Source: Chryseobacterium sp.
GTDB lineage: Bacteria > Bacteroidota > Bacteroidia > Flavobacteriales > Weeksellaceae
Reading direction: 5' to 3'
Assembly (NCBI GenBank): GCA_031277615.1
Contig: JAITMC010000002.1
Span: 1-64,000 of the forward strand
Length of the DNA: 64,000 nucleotides
In this document: one piece after another, positions 50,685 to 59,579 of the stretch
Layout of the letters: the number at the start of each line of letters is the position of its first letter
Numbering within the stretch: the first letter of the stretch is position 1
Notes under the pieces: model-generated
Told to the model about the DNA's origin: nothing
Seen by the model: only the letters and a program-made list of their open reading frames with translations
The model's database searches: none
Translations under genes and position numbers: made by a program

Positions 50685-53096
50685 TTATTTCACCAATACC
50701 TTTCCCGATACCAGGGTCTTACCATCTGCTGAGCTTATTTTATAAATATAAGTTCCCTGAGATAAGCTATGGGTATTGATTATGGTATTGTTCTTATTCA
50801 TTTTCTGAGTGATAATCAGCTTTCCTGAGACATCGTACAAAGCCACTTCACCGGCAGATCCTTCATTCACTGTAAAATGAAGATCCTGTCCTTTTTTAAC
50901 CGGGTTCGGGTATACCTGGTTATCCGTTTTACCGGAAGTATTTTCTTTTACGGATAACTGCTCAGTGCAGGCAACATCTGTTTTCCAGTTGGAATTGGTC
51001 ATATTGATCATCGTGGCAAAATGAGTGTTGGCGGTTGCATCCAAAACACCGTTTCCGCTTCCTTCATCCATCTTCCAATTGGCTTCCAGACCTGGAGCGC
51101 CCGCTGCTACATTACATTTGTTATCCATAATTTCCTGGGCAGTCAGTGCTTTTTTCCAAACCCTGAATTCATCTAAAAATCCATTAAGTGTCCGTGAATT
51201 ATCATAGTTCCTTCCCAGATAAAGGATTCCGTTGGCTGTAAAATTCCCGGAAGCCGTGTTGCTGGCATCAAGATTCCCATTGATGTAAAGTTTCATAGAA
51301 GCTCCATCGTAAACTGCTGCTACATGGTACCATGTATTGGTACTGAATGAAGTATTGCTGCTCAGCTTTATCTGGGACGGCCCGAAACTCAATGTAAACT
51401 GTAGTTTATTGGCGGCAAGATTTCCATCCCCGAATCTCAGTATTGCTGAATTATTGTCTCCTACCTCAATTCCTGCCACGGATGTGATGTAAGGAAAGCC
51501 TGTTTTAAAGGCGTTTACTTTTACCCAGCCTTCAATCGTAAGGGCATTTCCACTCAGATTAAACTGCCCTGCATTGAGATACTGGGTACTCCCGTTGAAG
51601 GAAACCGATCTGGGACCCGGGCTCTGAACCGGAGCAAAACCACTGTTGAATGGAGTATCTGCGGAATAGGCACTGCTGGCTGTTGCTCCACATACGGCCT
51701 GCACTCTCCATACATAATTGGTATTTTCTGTAAGATTCGGAAGGTTGTAGCTGGTTGCTGAAATATTCTGAACATCGGTCCAGGATGTTGCAGCTGTTGT
51801 TTTATACTGAAGGTTATAAGATGTTGCAGTTCCTACGGCATCCCAGGATACTTTAGTGGTATTTCCGAGAAAACTTTCAGATTTAAGACCTGCCGGGACT
51901 GCGCATCCGTTTCCCGAGTTAAAGCGGGGAGCAAAAAGGTACATACTGGTAAGCGTTGAAGAGCAGTTGGACTGTATTCTCCAGTCATATTCCGTATTCA
52001 GGGTAAGGTTACTGATCACAATGCTGTTTCCTGAATAATTGGTTCCTGCATTCGTCCAGGTTGTGGAGTTGGCAGGCTTATAGTCGATATTATAGGTTTG
52101 TGAGGCATTGGAAGTCCATTTCAAAGTAGCTGAAGTTCCTGTGACATTCGACGCTTCAAGCCCTAAAGGCGGATCACAGGCTTGTCCCTGCGTCCATGAA
52201 TAAAGCGGTCCGGTAAGCTGGGTATTTTCATTGTACAGAATGTTTGATCCTGTGCTCAGGTAGCCGGCAACATCTGTTCCGCCCAGGTCATACCACATGA
52301 ATACGCCATACCCGTCATTTTTGGTACTGGTAGCCATTGAAGCCAGTACAGAAGTCGGTGTAGAGTCCGGATTGGTATTCCGGATCCAGGTTGCGGCGGC
52401 TGAAAGTTTTGTTTTATCGAGTGGCGGTACAACAGGCGCATTATAGGTTCCGTAGTAAGCATTCCAGCTGTAATTGATATAATTTCCGGCGGCATCACCG
52501 TTATAGCTTTGCCTTGTTGTTGCAGGGCCTAAATAATAGAAAGTAATCAGCTTATCCGGCATGGCTGCTTTAAGCTCCTGGAGCAGCATTACAAATGAGC
52601 TGTTATTTGGCTGTCCGGTTCCGTTATTTCCATAGCCTGCATACTCATCATCCAGATCAACACCATCCAGACCGTAAGTATAAACGGTGTTGGCGATCTG
52701 CCGGGCAAAATCGCGGGCAGCTTCACGGGTCGGGAAATTGGAAATTCCGGCTCCCTGGTGGTTTCCTAAAATATCCAGCAATACTTTTATGCCTTTCTGC
52801 TGAAGGGGCCTTACATAGGTATTGACGTCATTCAGGACTTTAGTAACATTATTGTTCCCGGAAATGTACGCCCTGCTTTTGGAAACATCATAATTGATAT
52901 TGGCCGCAAAAATAATGGCAACATCAAAAAGCTGTCTGTTAGTGTTCTGCAGGGTATAGGAACCCGCATTCAGCATATTGTTGTTATTGACTTCCACATA
53001 GCATACTCCCAGAGGATTAAGCTGTTGTGCCTTGAACAAAGATCCTGCCTGACAAGCCATCAGCATCAGCGCAGCAAGAATGGAGTTTTTTTTCAT
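50685..53096 (-). CDS. GH18 endo-beta-N-acetylglucosaminidase (EndoF-like), T9SS-sorted
   Basis: An 803-residue secreted enzyme. The ATG giving MKKNSILAALMLMACQAGSL provides the signal; an upstream start would add 24 residues without sense. The GH18 barrel (about residues 28-310) has the DxxDxDxE motif as DGVDLDDE (Asp144-Glu151) and the NAYYGTY segment typical of EndoH/EndoF enzymes that cut the chitobiose core of high-mannose N-glycans. Two fibronectin type III domains (about 315-490), a LamG-like concanavalin fold (about 500-690) and a T9SS sorting domain (VYPNPVKKGQDLHF, YDVSGKLIITQ, ending KVLVK) follow. It would act at the cell surface as the first step of the locus. Confidence 0.9.
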   Translation of the reverse strand: MKKNSILAALMLMACQAGSLFKAQQLNPLGVCYVEVNNNNMLNAGSYTLQNTNRQLFDVAIIFAANINYDVSKSRAYISGNNNVTKVLNDVNTYVRPLQQKGIKVLLDILGNHQGAGISNFPTREAARDFARQIANTVYTYGLDGVDLDDEYAGYGNNGTGQPNNSSFVMLLQELKAAMPDKLITFYYLGPATTRQSYNGDAAGNYINYSWNAYYGTYNAPVVPPLDKTKLSAAATWIRNTNPDSTPTSVLASMATSTKNDGYGVFMWYDLGGTDVAGYLSTGSNILYNENTQLTGPLYSWTQGQACDPPLGLEASNVTGTSATLKWTSNASQTYNIDYKPANSTTWTNAGTNYSGNSIVISNLTLNTEYDWRIQSNCSSTLTSMYLFAPRFNSGNGCAVPAGLKSESFLGNTTKVSWDAVGTATSYNLQYKTTAATSWTDVQNISATSYNLPNLTENTNYVWRVQAVCGATASSAYSADTPFNSGFAPVQSPGPRSVSFNGSTQYLNAGQFNLSGNALTIEGWVKVNAFKTGFPYITSVAGIEVGDNNSAILRFGDGNLAANKLQFTLSFGPSQIKLSSNTSFSTNTWYHVAAVYDGASMKLYINGNLDASNTASGNFTANGILYLGRNYDNSRTLNGFLDEFRVWKKALTAQEIMDNKCNVAAGAPGLEANWKMDEGSGNGVLDATANTHFATMINMTNSNWKTDVACTEQLSVKENTSGKTDNQVYPNPVKKGQDLHFTVNEGSAGEVALYDVSGKLIITQKMNKNNTIINTHSLSQGTYIYKISSADGKTLVSGKVLVK

Positions 53097-53216
53097 AGTA
53101 TAATTTTTTTGCTGTTTTAAAATATGCAGTTCCCCGTGCAGACCGGCATCAAAAAGCCTGTTCTGCATAAAGAATACCGCAAAAAAGAATAAACAGAGTA
53201 GTCAGGTTCCGGGCTT

Positions 53217-54644
53217 TTAGCTCAGCAGATCCCGATTTTCGTTAAAAGTTTTCCATAATAATTCTCCGAACAATGTATTTGCCCAGGCAAACCATTCTCT
53301 GGTAAATTTCCTGTCGTTGTCCTTATGAAAGGATTCATGCATGAAGCCTGTTCCTCCATGGGTTTTCTGCAGGGTCTGTATGCACCATCTGATCTCATTT
53401 TTGTCTTTGGTGGTAAGTGCTTTCATGATGATACTCATTGGCCAGATCATATCAAGACCGATATGCGGGCCCCCTATTCCTTCTGCAAGACTGCCTTTGA
53501 AGAAGAAAGGATTGTCTTTTGACCATACATATTTACGGGTATTGAGGTAAACCTCATCATCGGGCTTTACAGCATCCAGATAAGGTAATCCCAGAAGACT
53601 CGGGCAATTGGCATCATCCATCAGGTTATAGCTTCCGAATCCGTTGGTTTCAAAGGCATATATTTTCCCGTATTCAGGGTGATTATAAATTCCGTATTTT
53701 TTGACTGCCGCGTCAACCTCATCGGCTAAGCTGTTTAGTTGTCCGGCAAGGGCTTTATTATTTTTAATCTTTGCAACCATTTCTGCGGCCTGGCGGAGAC
53801 TTACTATGGCAAACAGATTGGAAGGGATCAGGAATCCGTAGATGGTAGCATCATCACTTGGCCGGAACATGGAGCTGATTAAACCTACAGGATTTGTTGG
53901 ATATCCATATCCACCCATCGGAACTCCGTCTGTAGCCCATGCTGTTGTACGCTCAAACTTGTAAGGGCCCAGATCTTTTTTACGTTGTTGTTCGGTAAAG
54001 GTTTGCAGGGTAAGCTGAATTCCTTTCAGCCATTTATCATCAAAAGGTTTTGTATCTCCGGTTGTTTTCCAGAAATGATAGGCGAGACGGATCGGATAGC
54101 ATAGGGAATCTATTTCCCATTTTCTTTCGTGGGTTCCCGGCTTCATATCGGTATGATCATATTCCTTCCACTTGCTGATCTTCTTATCGTCGTTATAAAA
54201 TGCGTTGGCATAGGGATCTTTCAGGATAAACTCGGTCTGTTTGTGGATGACTCCCGAAATCAGCTTGTGCAGTTTCTCATCTTTTTTAGAAAACTGAAGA
54301 TAAGGAAAGACCTGAGCTGAGCTGTCCCGGAGCCACATGGCATCAATATCTCCTGTAATCACATAAGTATCCGGAGTTCCATTGATTTCTTTATAAAAAA
54401 CAGTGGTATCCAATGTATTGGGAAAACAGTTTTCAAAAAGCCAGACCAGTTCTTTATTTTTAACGTTCTTTTTGAAGGCTGCAATTGCATTTTCTACTGA
54501 TTCACTGGTAAAATGTCTTTTTTCTTTGGGAACACGCACTACGGGAAATTCTTCCGTAACCAGGTTCTTTGCAAAAACATTTTGGGTAAACAGCAGTCCG
54601 GCTCCTGCCAGTGCGCTTGTTTTAATAAACTTTCTCCTTTCCAT
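53217..54644 (-). CDS. GH125 exo-alpha-1,6-mannosidase with Tat signal
   Basis: A 475-residue metal-independent mannosidase. The N-terminus MERRKFIKTSALAGAGLLF has the twin-arginine RRKFIK pattern, so it is exported folded by Tat. GH125 landmarks: GDIDAMWLRDSSAQVFPYL, WEIDSLCYPIRLAYHFWK, ERTTAWATDGVPMGG, SSMFRPSDDATIYGFLIPSN (general acid Asp region), GGPHIGLDMIWPMSII and GTGFMHESFHKDN. GH125 enzymes remove alpha-1,6-linked mannose. It sits between GH92 (34 bases upstream) and GH18 (120 bases downstream) and would act in the periplasm on trimmed N-glycans. Confidence 0.93.
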   Translation of the reverse strand: MERRKFIKTSALAGAGLLFTQNVFAKNLVTEEFPVVRVPKEKRHFTSESVENAIAAFKKNVKNKELVWLFENCFPNTLDTTVFYKEINGTPDTYVITGDIDAMWLRDSSAQVFPYLQFSKKDEKLHKLISGVIHKQTEFILKDPYANAFYNDDKKISKWKEYDHTDMKPGTHERKWEIDSLCYPIRLAYHFWKTTGDTKPFDDKWLKGIQLTLQTFTEQQRKKDLGPYKFERTTAWATDGVPMGGYGYPTNPVGLISSMFRPSDDATIYGFLIPSNLFAIVSLRQAAEMVAKIKNNKALAGQLNSLADEVDAAVKKYGIYNHPEYGKIYAFETNGFGSYNLMDDANCPSLLGLPYLDAVKPDDEVYLNTRKYVWSKDNPFFFKGSLAEGIGGPHIGLDMIWPMSIIMKALTTKDKNEIRWCIQTLQKTHGGTGFMHESFHKDNDRKFTREWFAWANTLFGELLWKTFNENRDLLS

Positions 54645-54678
54645 TGATACTTTTTATTTCGTTATTGTTGTATTAGAT

Positions 54679-56913
54679 TTATTGTACAGGCTTACTTCCC
54701 ATGATAAATTTTAGTTCTCCGCCATTCATGATATCACTGTGATTCAGTTCCCAGCTTTTGTATTCTTTTCCGTTCAGGAATATTTTCTGGACGTATATAT
54801 TTTTATCTGAGATCTTTTCTGCAATAACCGTAAAGGTTTTTCCATTCTCCAGTTGTAAGGAAACTTTCGGAAACTGTGGTGCCCCGATAGAATATACCGG
54901 TTTCCCCGGCGTTACCGGATAGAATCCTAATGATGAGAAAATATACCATGCCGACATCTGGCCACAGTCTTCATTGTTGACAATTCCATCCGGTTTTGCT
55001 GCATACATATTATCGCGGATGAATTTTACCATTTTCTGGGTTTTGTGAGGAGTGCCTGCATAGTTGTACAGATAAGGAACGTGATGCCCCGGCTCATCCC
55101 CAAATCCCAGAGATCCGATGAATCCTGAAATATCCACATGCTGTTCTCCCTGCATATTCAGTTTTTCGGTAAAGGTTCTGTCCAGTTTTTCTTCAAATCC
55201 TTTTTTTCCTCCGTACAGTTTGATCATTTCATCGATCTGATGCGGAACAAAGAAGTCATAAGCCCAGATATTTCCGGAAACCCAGTGTGGCTGAAGCTTT
55301 TTCCAGTCGTTCAGCGGAAAGTCAGGCAGGAATTCTCCGTTTTTATGTCTTGGCCAAAAATGGTTATTGTCTTTACTGAAGGTATTCAGAAAATTCATTG
55401 ACCGTTTTCTGTATACTTCTGCTTCATCCTTTTTACCCAGTTTCTCTGCCAGCTGCTGAATACACCAGTCATCATAGGCATATTCCAGAGTTGCGGAAAC
55501 TGAAGCTCCGTTTTCGGAAGGAGAATAGCCCAGTTTAATATAGTCGTTCAGGCCTCCGCCTCCGTCACTGCTGCTCATTTTATCCGTTAAAGATGCATCT
55601 TTCATAGCTGCAAATGCTTTTTCATGATCAATTCCTGGTACGCCTTTGGAGATGGCATCCCAGATTACCGATGCACTGTGATAACCCAGCATACAGAAGT
55701 TGTCGTAACCGCATAATTCCCAGATCGGCATATGATCTTTACGGTCTGTATACCTGCTGATCAGTGAGTTGGCAAACTCTTTCGTATGCTTCTGGTCCAT
55801 AATCGTCAGCAGCGGATGGGTTGCTCTGAAACCGTCCCAGTAAGAATAAGTACTGTAGTTGGTAAACCATTGGGTATTCATATTTTCTTCTGCCGCAACA
55901 TAATCACCATTGACATCCATATAAAGATTGGGAGCTATAAAGGTATGGTAGACTCCTGTATAGAAAATTTTCCTCTGATCATCCGTTCCTCCTGAAACCT
56001 GGAATCTGCTGATCAGATCCCGCCATGTTTTCTGTGCCGTTTCTTTAGCTTTGGCAAAATCCGTATTTAAGGCTTCGGCATTGAAGTTTTCCTGTGCGCC
56101 TTCTGTACTTACCGGAGATAAAGAAACTTTAACCTCAATACTTTCATCCTTTTCGGTGGAAAACCTTACAAATGCTTTGGCATCTTTAGCCAGAGCCATT
56201 TTCTCATTGTTTCTGATCTTTCCTTCGGAATACACTCCATAAGATTTAAAAGGCTTTGAAAACTCCATCACGAAATAAGCAAATCTTTTACCGCCCCAGC
56301 CTGTGCTGTAGCTATAACCTTTGATCTTATTATTTCCTTCGATGCTCACCAGGGTATGGTACACATTTCCGAAGATTTTATTAACGGGATCAATAATGAT
56401 ATTGGACTCCTCACTTTTCGGGAACGTATATTTATGGAATCCTACCCTGGGTGATGCGGTCAGCTCTGCTTTAATTCCATAGCTGTCCAGCATAACAGAA
56501 TAATATCCGGGAGAAGCTGTTTCTCTTTCATGACTGAAGGCAGAGCGGTAACCGCTTTCCGGTTTTTCTTCTGAGCCGGGAAGCATTCTGATCTGTCCCA
56601 CTGTGGGCATTACCAGAATATCTCCCAGATCTGCCCATCCGGTTCCACTAAGATGATTATGACTGAATCCCATAATCGTCTTACTGCTGTAATGATACCC
56701 TGAGCACCAATCCCAGTCACCGCTTTTGGTATTCTGGTCGGGGCTGAGCTGTATCATTCCGAACGGTGTGGTTGCTCCGGGAAAGGTATGCCCATGACCG
56801 CCGGTTCCGATGAACGGATCTACCCAGGAAAGGATATCGCCTTTCTGTTGCTGTGCATTTCCGTAGTGTGAAAGCAGGATCGTTACTAAAAATATAAGCA
56901 GTTCTTTTTTCAT
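54679..56913 (-). CDS. GH92 glycosidase, second copy (Ser at the predicted general-acid site)
   Basis: A 744-residue exported GH92 protein, signal MKKELLIFLVTILLSHYGNA. The fold is complete: VDPFIGTGGHGHTFPGATTP, YHYSSKTIMGFSHNHLSGTG, YSYWDGFRATHPLL, YAYDDWCIQQLAEKLGKK and NNEDCGQMSAWYIFSSLGFY. The segment matching EGNSWHYTW of the other copy reads SGNIWAYDF, with Ser546 where Glu534 stands; both are 27 residues before GGKK.F. A GH92 group acting on mannosyl-phosphate also lacks this Glu (Gln instead). So substrate or mechanism may differ from classical alpha-mannosidase. It is followed after 34 bases by GH125. Confidence 0.92.
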   Translation of the reverse strand: MKKELLIFLVTILLSHYGNAQQQKGDILSWVDPFIGTGGHGHTFPGATTPFGMIQLSPDQNTKSGDWDWCSGYHYSSKTIMGFSHNHLSGTGWADLGDILVMPTVGQIRMLPGSEEKPESGYRSAFSHERETASPGYYSVMLDSYGIKAELTASPRVGFHKYTFPKSEESNIIIDPVNKIFGNVYHTLVSIEGNNKIKGYSYSTGWGGKRFAYFVMEFSKPFKSYGVYSEGKIRNNEKMALAKDAKAFVRFSTEKDESIEVKVSLSPVSTEGAQENFNAEALNTDFAKAKETAQKTWRDLISRFQVSGGTDDQRKIFYTGVYHTFIAPNLYMDVNGDYVAAEENMNTQWFTNYSTYSYWDGFRATHPLLTIMDQKHTKEFANSLISRYTDRKDHMPIWELCGYDNFCMLGYHSASVIWDAISKGVPGIDHEKAFAAMKDASLTDKMSSSDGGGGLNDYIKLGYSPSENGASVSATLEYAYDDWCIQQLAEKLGKKDEAEVYRKRSMNFLNTFSKDNNHFWPRHKNGEFLPDFPLNDWKKLQPHWVSGNIWAYDFFVPHQIDEMIKLYGGKKGFEEKLDRTFTEKLNMQGEQHVDISGFIGSLGFGDEPGHHVPYLYNYAGTPHKTQKMVKFIRDNMYAAKPDGIVNNEDCGQMSAWYIFSSLGFYPVTPGKPVYSIGAPQFPKVSLQLENGKTFTVIAEKISDKNIYVQKIFLNGKEYKSWELNHSDIMNGGELKFIMGSKPVQ

Positions 56914-57037
56914 AATGATAAGGAAGATCTCAAATTTTTTTTAAGATAAGAGTTTATTTAGGAATATGAAAATCATAACGACAATATTATATGGTAAAAG
57001 CATAGGTTTTATGGGTATTATTAAAGTTTTCAGATGA

Positions 57038-58009
57038 TTATATTGAATTGCTTTTCATAAAATCAATAATTTCCGAGATATATCCAAAAGCTACAGCGAC
57101 TACAGTATCGGCGGCACCGTAATACACGGCGACCTTGTCTCCCTCCGTTAATGCGGCACATGGGAAAATCACATTTGGAATATCTCCGGTAAGTTCATAC
57201 ATTTCAGCAGGAGCCAGCAGATAAGGCTTTGTCCTGTACAATACTTTTGAAGGGTCTTCCAGATCAAGCAATGCAGCTCCCATAGAATATCTGAATCCTC
57301 TGCAGGTATTAATCACTCCGTGATAGAAAAGCAGCCATCCTTCGCTGGTTTTGATAGGAACAGGTCCTGCTCCTATTTTCGTACACTGCCAGGCACTGTC
57401 TTCAAAAGGTGTTACTTTCATTACACAACGGTGTTCTCCCCAGTATTTCATATCCGGGCTGTAGCTGATGTAGATATCTCCGAACGGTGTATGTCCGTTA
57501 TCACTCGGGCGGCTCAGCATTGCATATTTGCCGTTGATCTTTTCAGGGAAAAGCACTCCGTTTCTGTTATAGGGCAGAAATGCATTTTCACACTGGAAAA
57601 ATTCTTTAAAATCGAAGGTATATCCTATTCCGATAGTCGGACCATTGTATCCGTTGCACCAGGTAATCCAGTAGCGGTCTTCAATGAAGGTAACACGCGG
57701 ATCGTATTTATAATCGGATTCGATCATTTCGGTATTCCCGGCTTTCATTTCAATGGGATCATGATTGATCTTCCAGTCCAGGGCATCCTTGCTGAAACCG
57801 GCAAAGATATTCATCTGTACCGCTTTGTTATCGCACCGGAAAACGCCTGCAAATCCATCTTCAAAAGGAACAACGGCACTGTTGAAAATACTGTTGGATG
57901 TAGGAATTGCGTACCTGCTGATAATCGGGTTTTCAGAGAAGCGCCACATAATATCACTGCAGTTCTTCGGGCGTTCCTGCCAGGGGATCATTACTGATTG
58001 AGATGTCAT
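57038..58009 (-). CDS. GH130 beta-mannoside phosphorylase
   Basis: A 323-residue enzyme without signal peptide, so it acts in the cytoplasm. GH130 features: [47 protein letters not shown] (Asp103 as probable proton donor), [38 protein letters not shown] and [14 protein letters not shown]. It resembles the group that splits beta-1,4-mannosyl-N-acetylglucosamine with phosphate, giving mannose-1-phosphate and GlcNAc in N-glycan pathways of gut Bacteroides. Position next to an MFS transporter supports intracellular phosphorolysis of an imported disaccharide. Other GH130 specificities (mannobiose, mannosylglucose) remain possible. Confidence 0.9.
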   Translation of the reverse strand: MTSQSVMIPWQERPKNCSDIMWRFSENPIISRYAIPTSNSIFNSAVVPFEDGFAGVFRCDNKAVQMNIFAGFSKDALDWKINHDPIEMKAGNTEMIESDYKYDPRVTFIEDRYWITWCNGYNGPTIGIGYTFDFKEFFQCENAFLPYNRNGVLFPEKINGKYAMLSRPSDNGHTPFGDIYISYSPDMKYWGEHRCVMKVTPFEDSAWQCTKIGAGPVPIKTSEGWLLFYHGVINTCRGFRYSMGAALLDLEDPSKVLYRTKPYLLAPAEMYELTGDIPNVIFPCAALTEGDKVAVYYGAADTVVAVAFGYISEIIDFMKSNSI

Positions 58010-58099
58010 AAAGTAGTATTACTTTTATTTTAATTGTTTTTAATTTAATATATCTGTTGTATAAACATAACCGGTTTTAAAAAACACTGTCAGGTTTAA

Positions 58100-59392
58100 C
58101 TAATGATGTTCTTCTTTATTTTCCAAATAAGGGAATGGAACCCATAGAGTCACTAAGAATGCAGGAATAGTTGCAATCAGCACCCAGATAAAAAACATTT
58201 TATAGCCTATCCAGTCGCTGATCATTCCACTGAACATACCGGGAATCATCACTCCAAGGTTCATAATTCCGGTTGCAAATGCATAATGGGCTGTTTTGTG
58301 TTTTCCGGGAGCAATCTGCTGCATCATGTACAACATCAATCCTACAAATCCAAACCCGTAACCGAAATATTCCGTTATAACGGCTAATGCTACGGAGAGA
58401 AGGTCTTCCGGCTGATAGTGAGCCAGCAGCGCATAGACCACAAACGGTATATTGAATGCACAGCACAGCCAGATCAAGGATTTTTTCAATCCCCTTGCTG
58501 ATATGAAGTAGCCCGCCAGTACCGAGCCTAAAATAAATGCTGCGGAACCGTATGTTCCGTAAATAAGTCCTATATCTGAAGTAGATAATCCTAATCCTCC
58601 CGAATCTCGCGGTGCTTTAAAGAACAACGGTGCGATTTTAATGGCAAATCCTTCTGCAAAACGGTAAAAAACAATGAACATAACCGACCACAGGATGTTC
58701 CGTTTGGTAAAGAAAGAAGTAATGACTTCTAAAAGTTCTTTACGGATATTTCCGGCATTTTTATGCTGTTTTTTCTTATCTTCCGGCTCTTTCGGTAAAA
58801 CCCAATAATGGTAAACCGCTAAACCAAAGAACAGAAGGGCATAGACTGCCATGATGATCATCCAGGCATGGGTAACTCCTTTTGTCTGTTCCAGGACACC
58901 GGCAAAATAAACCAAGGCTCCGCTGCTGATAATTTTAGCTAAATTATAGAAAGCTCCCTGCCATCCGATATATCTTGCCTGTTCTTTGTTGGAGAGAAAG
59001 GCAATATAGGTACCGTCTGCCACTACATCATGTGTGGCTCCGCAAAAAGCAACCACGGCAAAAAGAGCGATGCTGTACCTGAAAAAATCATGTAGGGGAA
59101 GGCTTAATGCAATCAGGGCAAAAAGAACACCTATGGCTGCCTGGGTAAACAGGACAAAGAATTTTTTGGTTTTATAGATTTCCAGAAAAGGACTCCAAAG
59201 TGGCTTCAGCGTCCATGAAAGCATAATAAGTCCTGTCCAGAAGGTAATCTGCGCGTCTGAAACACCCATATCCTTATACATAATCCCGGAAACGGCATTA
59301 ATGGTCACAAAAGGTATTCCCATTGCGAAATATAATGTCGAGATCCAGAAAATAGGGGGTACTGAATGGGTTTCAGCGTTGTTTTTTTCCAT
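58100..59392 (-). CDS. MFS transporter (AmpG-like), probable mannoside importer
   Basis: A 430-residue inner-membrane protein with 12 helices. The ATG giving MEKNNAETHSVPPIFWISTL is chosen; an in-frame TTG two codons earlier is the alternative. Motifs include AMGIPFVTINAVSGIMYKDM, TFWTGLIMLSWTLKPLWSPF, a charged central loop KEPEDKKKQHKN and GLGLSTSDIGLIYGTYGSAA. AmpG-type carriers bring sugar-containing muropeptides or disaccharides into the cytoplasm. The location directly before GH130 suggests import of Man-GlcNAc. 187 bases separate it from susD, including a long-range inverted repeat. Confidence 0.87.
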   Translation of the reverse strand: MEKNNAETHSVPPIFWISTLYFAMGIPFVTINAVSGIMYKDMGVSDAQITFWTGLIMLSWTLKPLWSPFLEIYKTKKFFVLFTQAAIGVLFALIALSLPLHDFFRYSIALFAVVAFCGATHDVVADGTYIAFLSNKEQARYIGWQGAFYNLAKIISSGALVYFAGVLEQTKGVTHAWMIIMAVYALLFFGLAVYHYWVLPKEPEDKKKQHKNAGNIRKELLEVITSFFTKRNILWSVMFIVFYRFAEGFAIKIAPLFFKAPRDSGGLGLSTSDIGLIYGTYGSAAFILGSVLAGYFISARGLKKSLIWLCCAFNIPFVVYALLAHYQPEDLLSVALAVITEYFGYGFGFVGLMLYMMQQIAPGKHKTAHYAFATGIMNLGVMIPGMFSGMISDWIGYKMFFIWVLIATIPAFLVTLWVPFPYLENKEEHH

Positions 59393-59416
59393 ATTCAAAC
59401 TAAAATATTAAAGAAA

Positions 59417-59550
59417 AGAAGGCCGTTCAAAATGTCATTCCGGATTGAACGAAACTAAAAAAAGAATAATCTAAAAAACGAATATGTTAAAGATTTTTCT
59501 ATACCGGTATGAAAAAACCAAATTAAATCTATTTTTTGAGCCGGCCTTCT
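59417..59550. repeat. Inverted repeats in the susD-MFS spacer
   Basis: AGAAGGCCG (59417-59425) is complementary to CGGCCTTCT (59542-59550), and inside it GTTCAA (59425-59430) pairs with TTGAAC (59445-59450). This could fold the mRNA between the SusCD genes and the enzymes. Confidence 0.5.
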
Positions 59551-59579
59551 GTTTTCTTTATAATTGATCCTGAAAAGTG

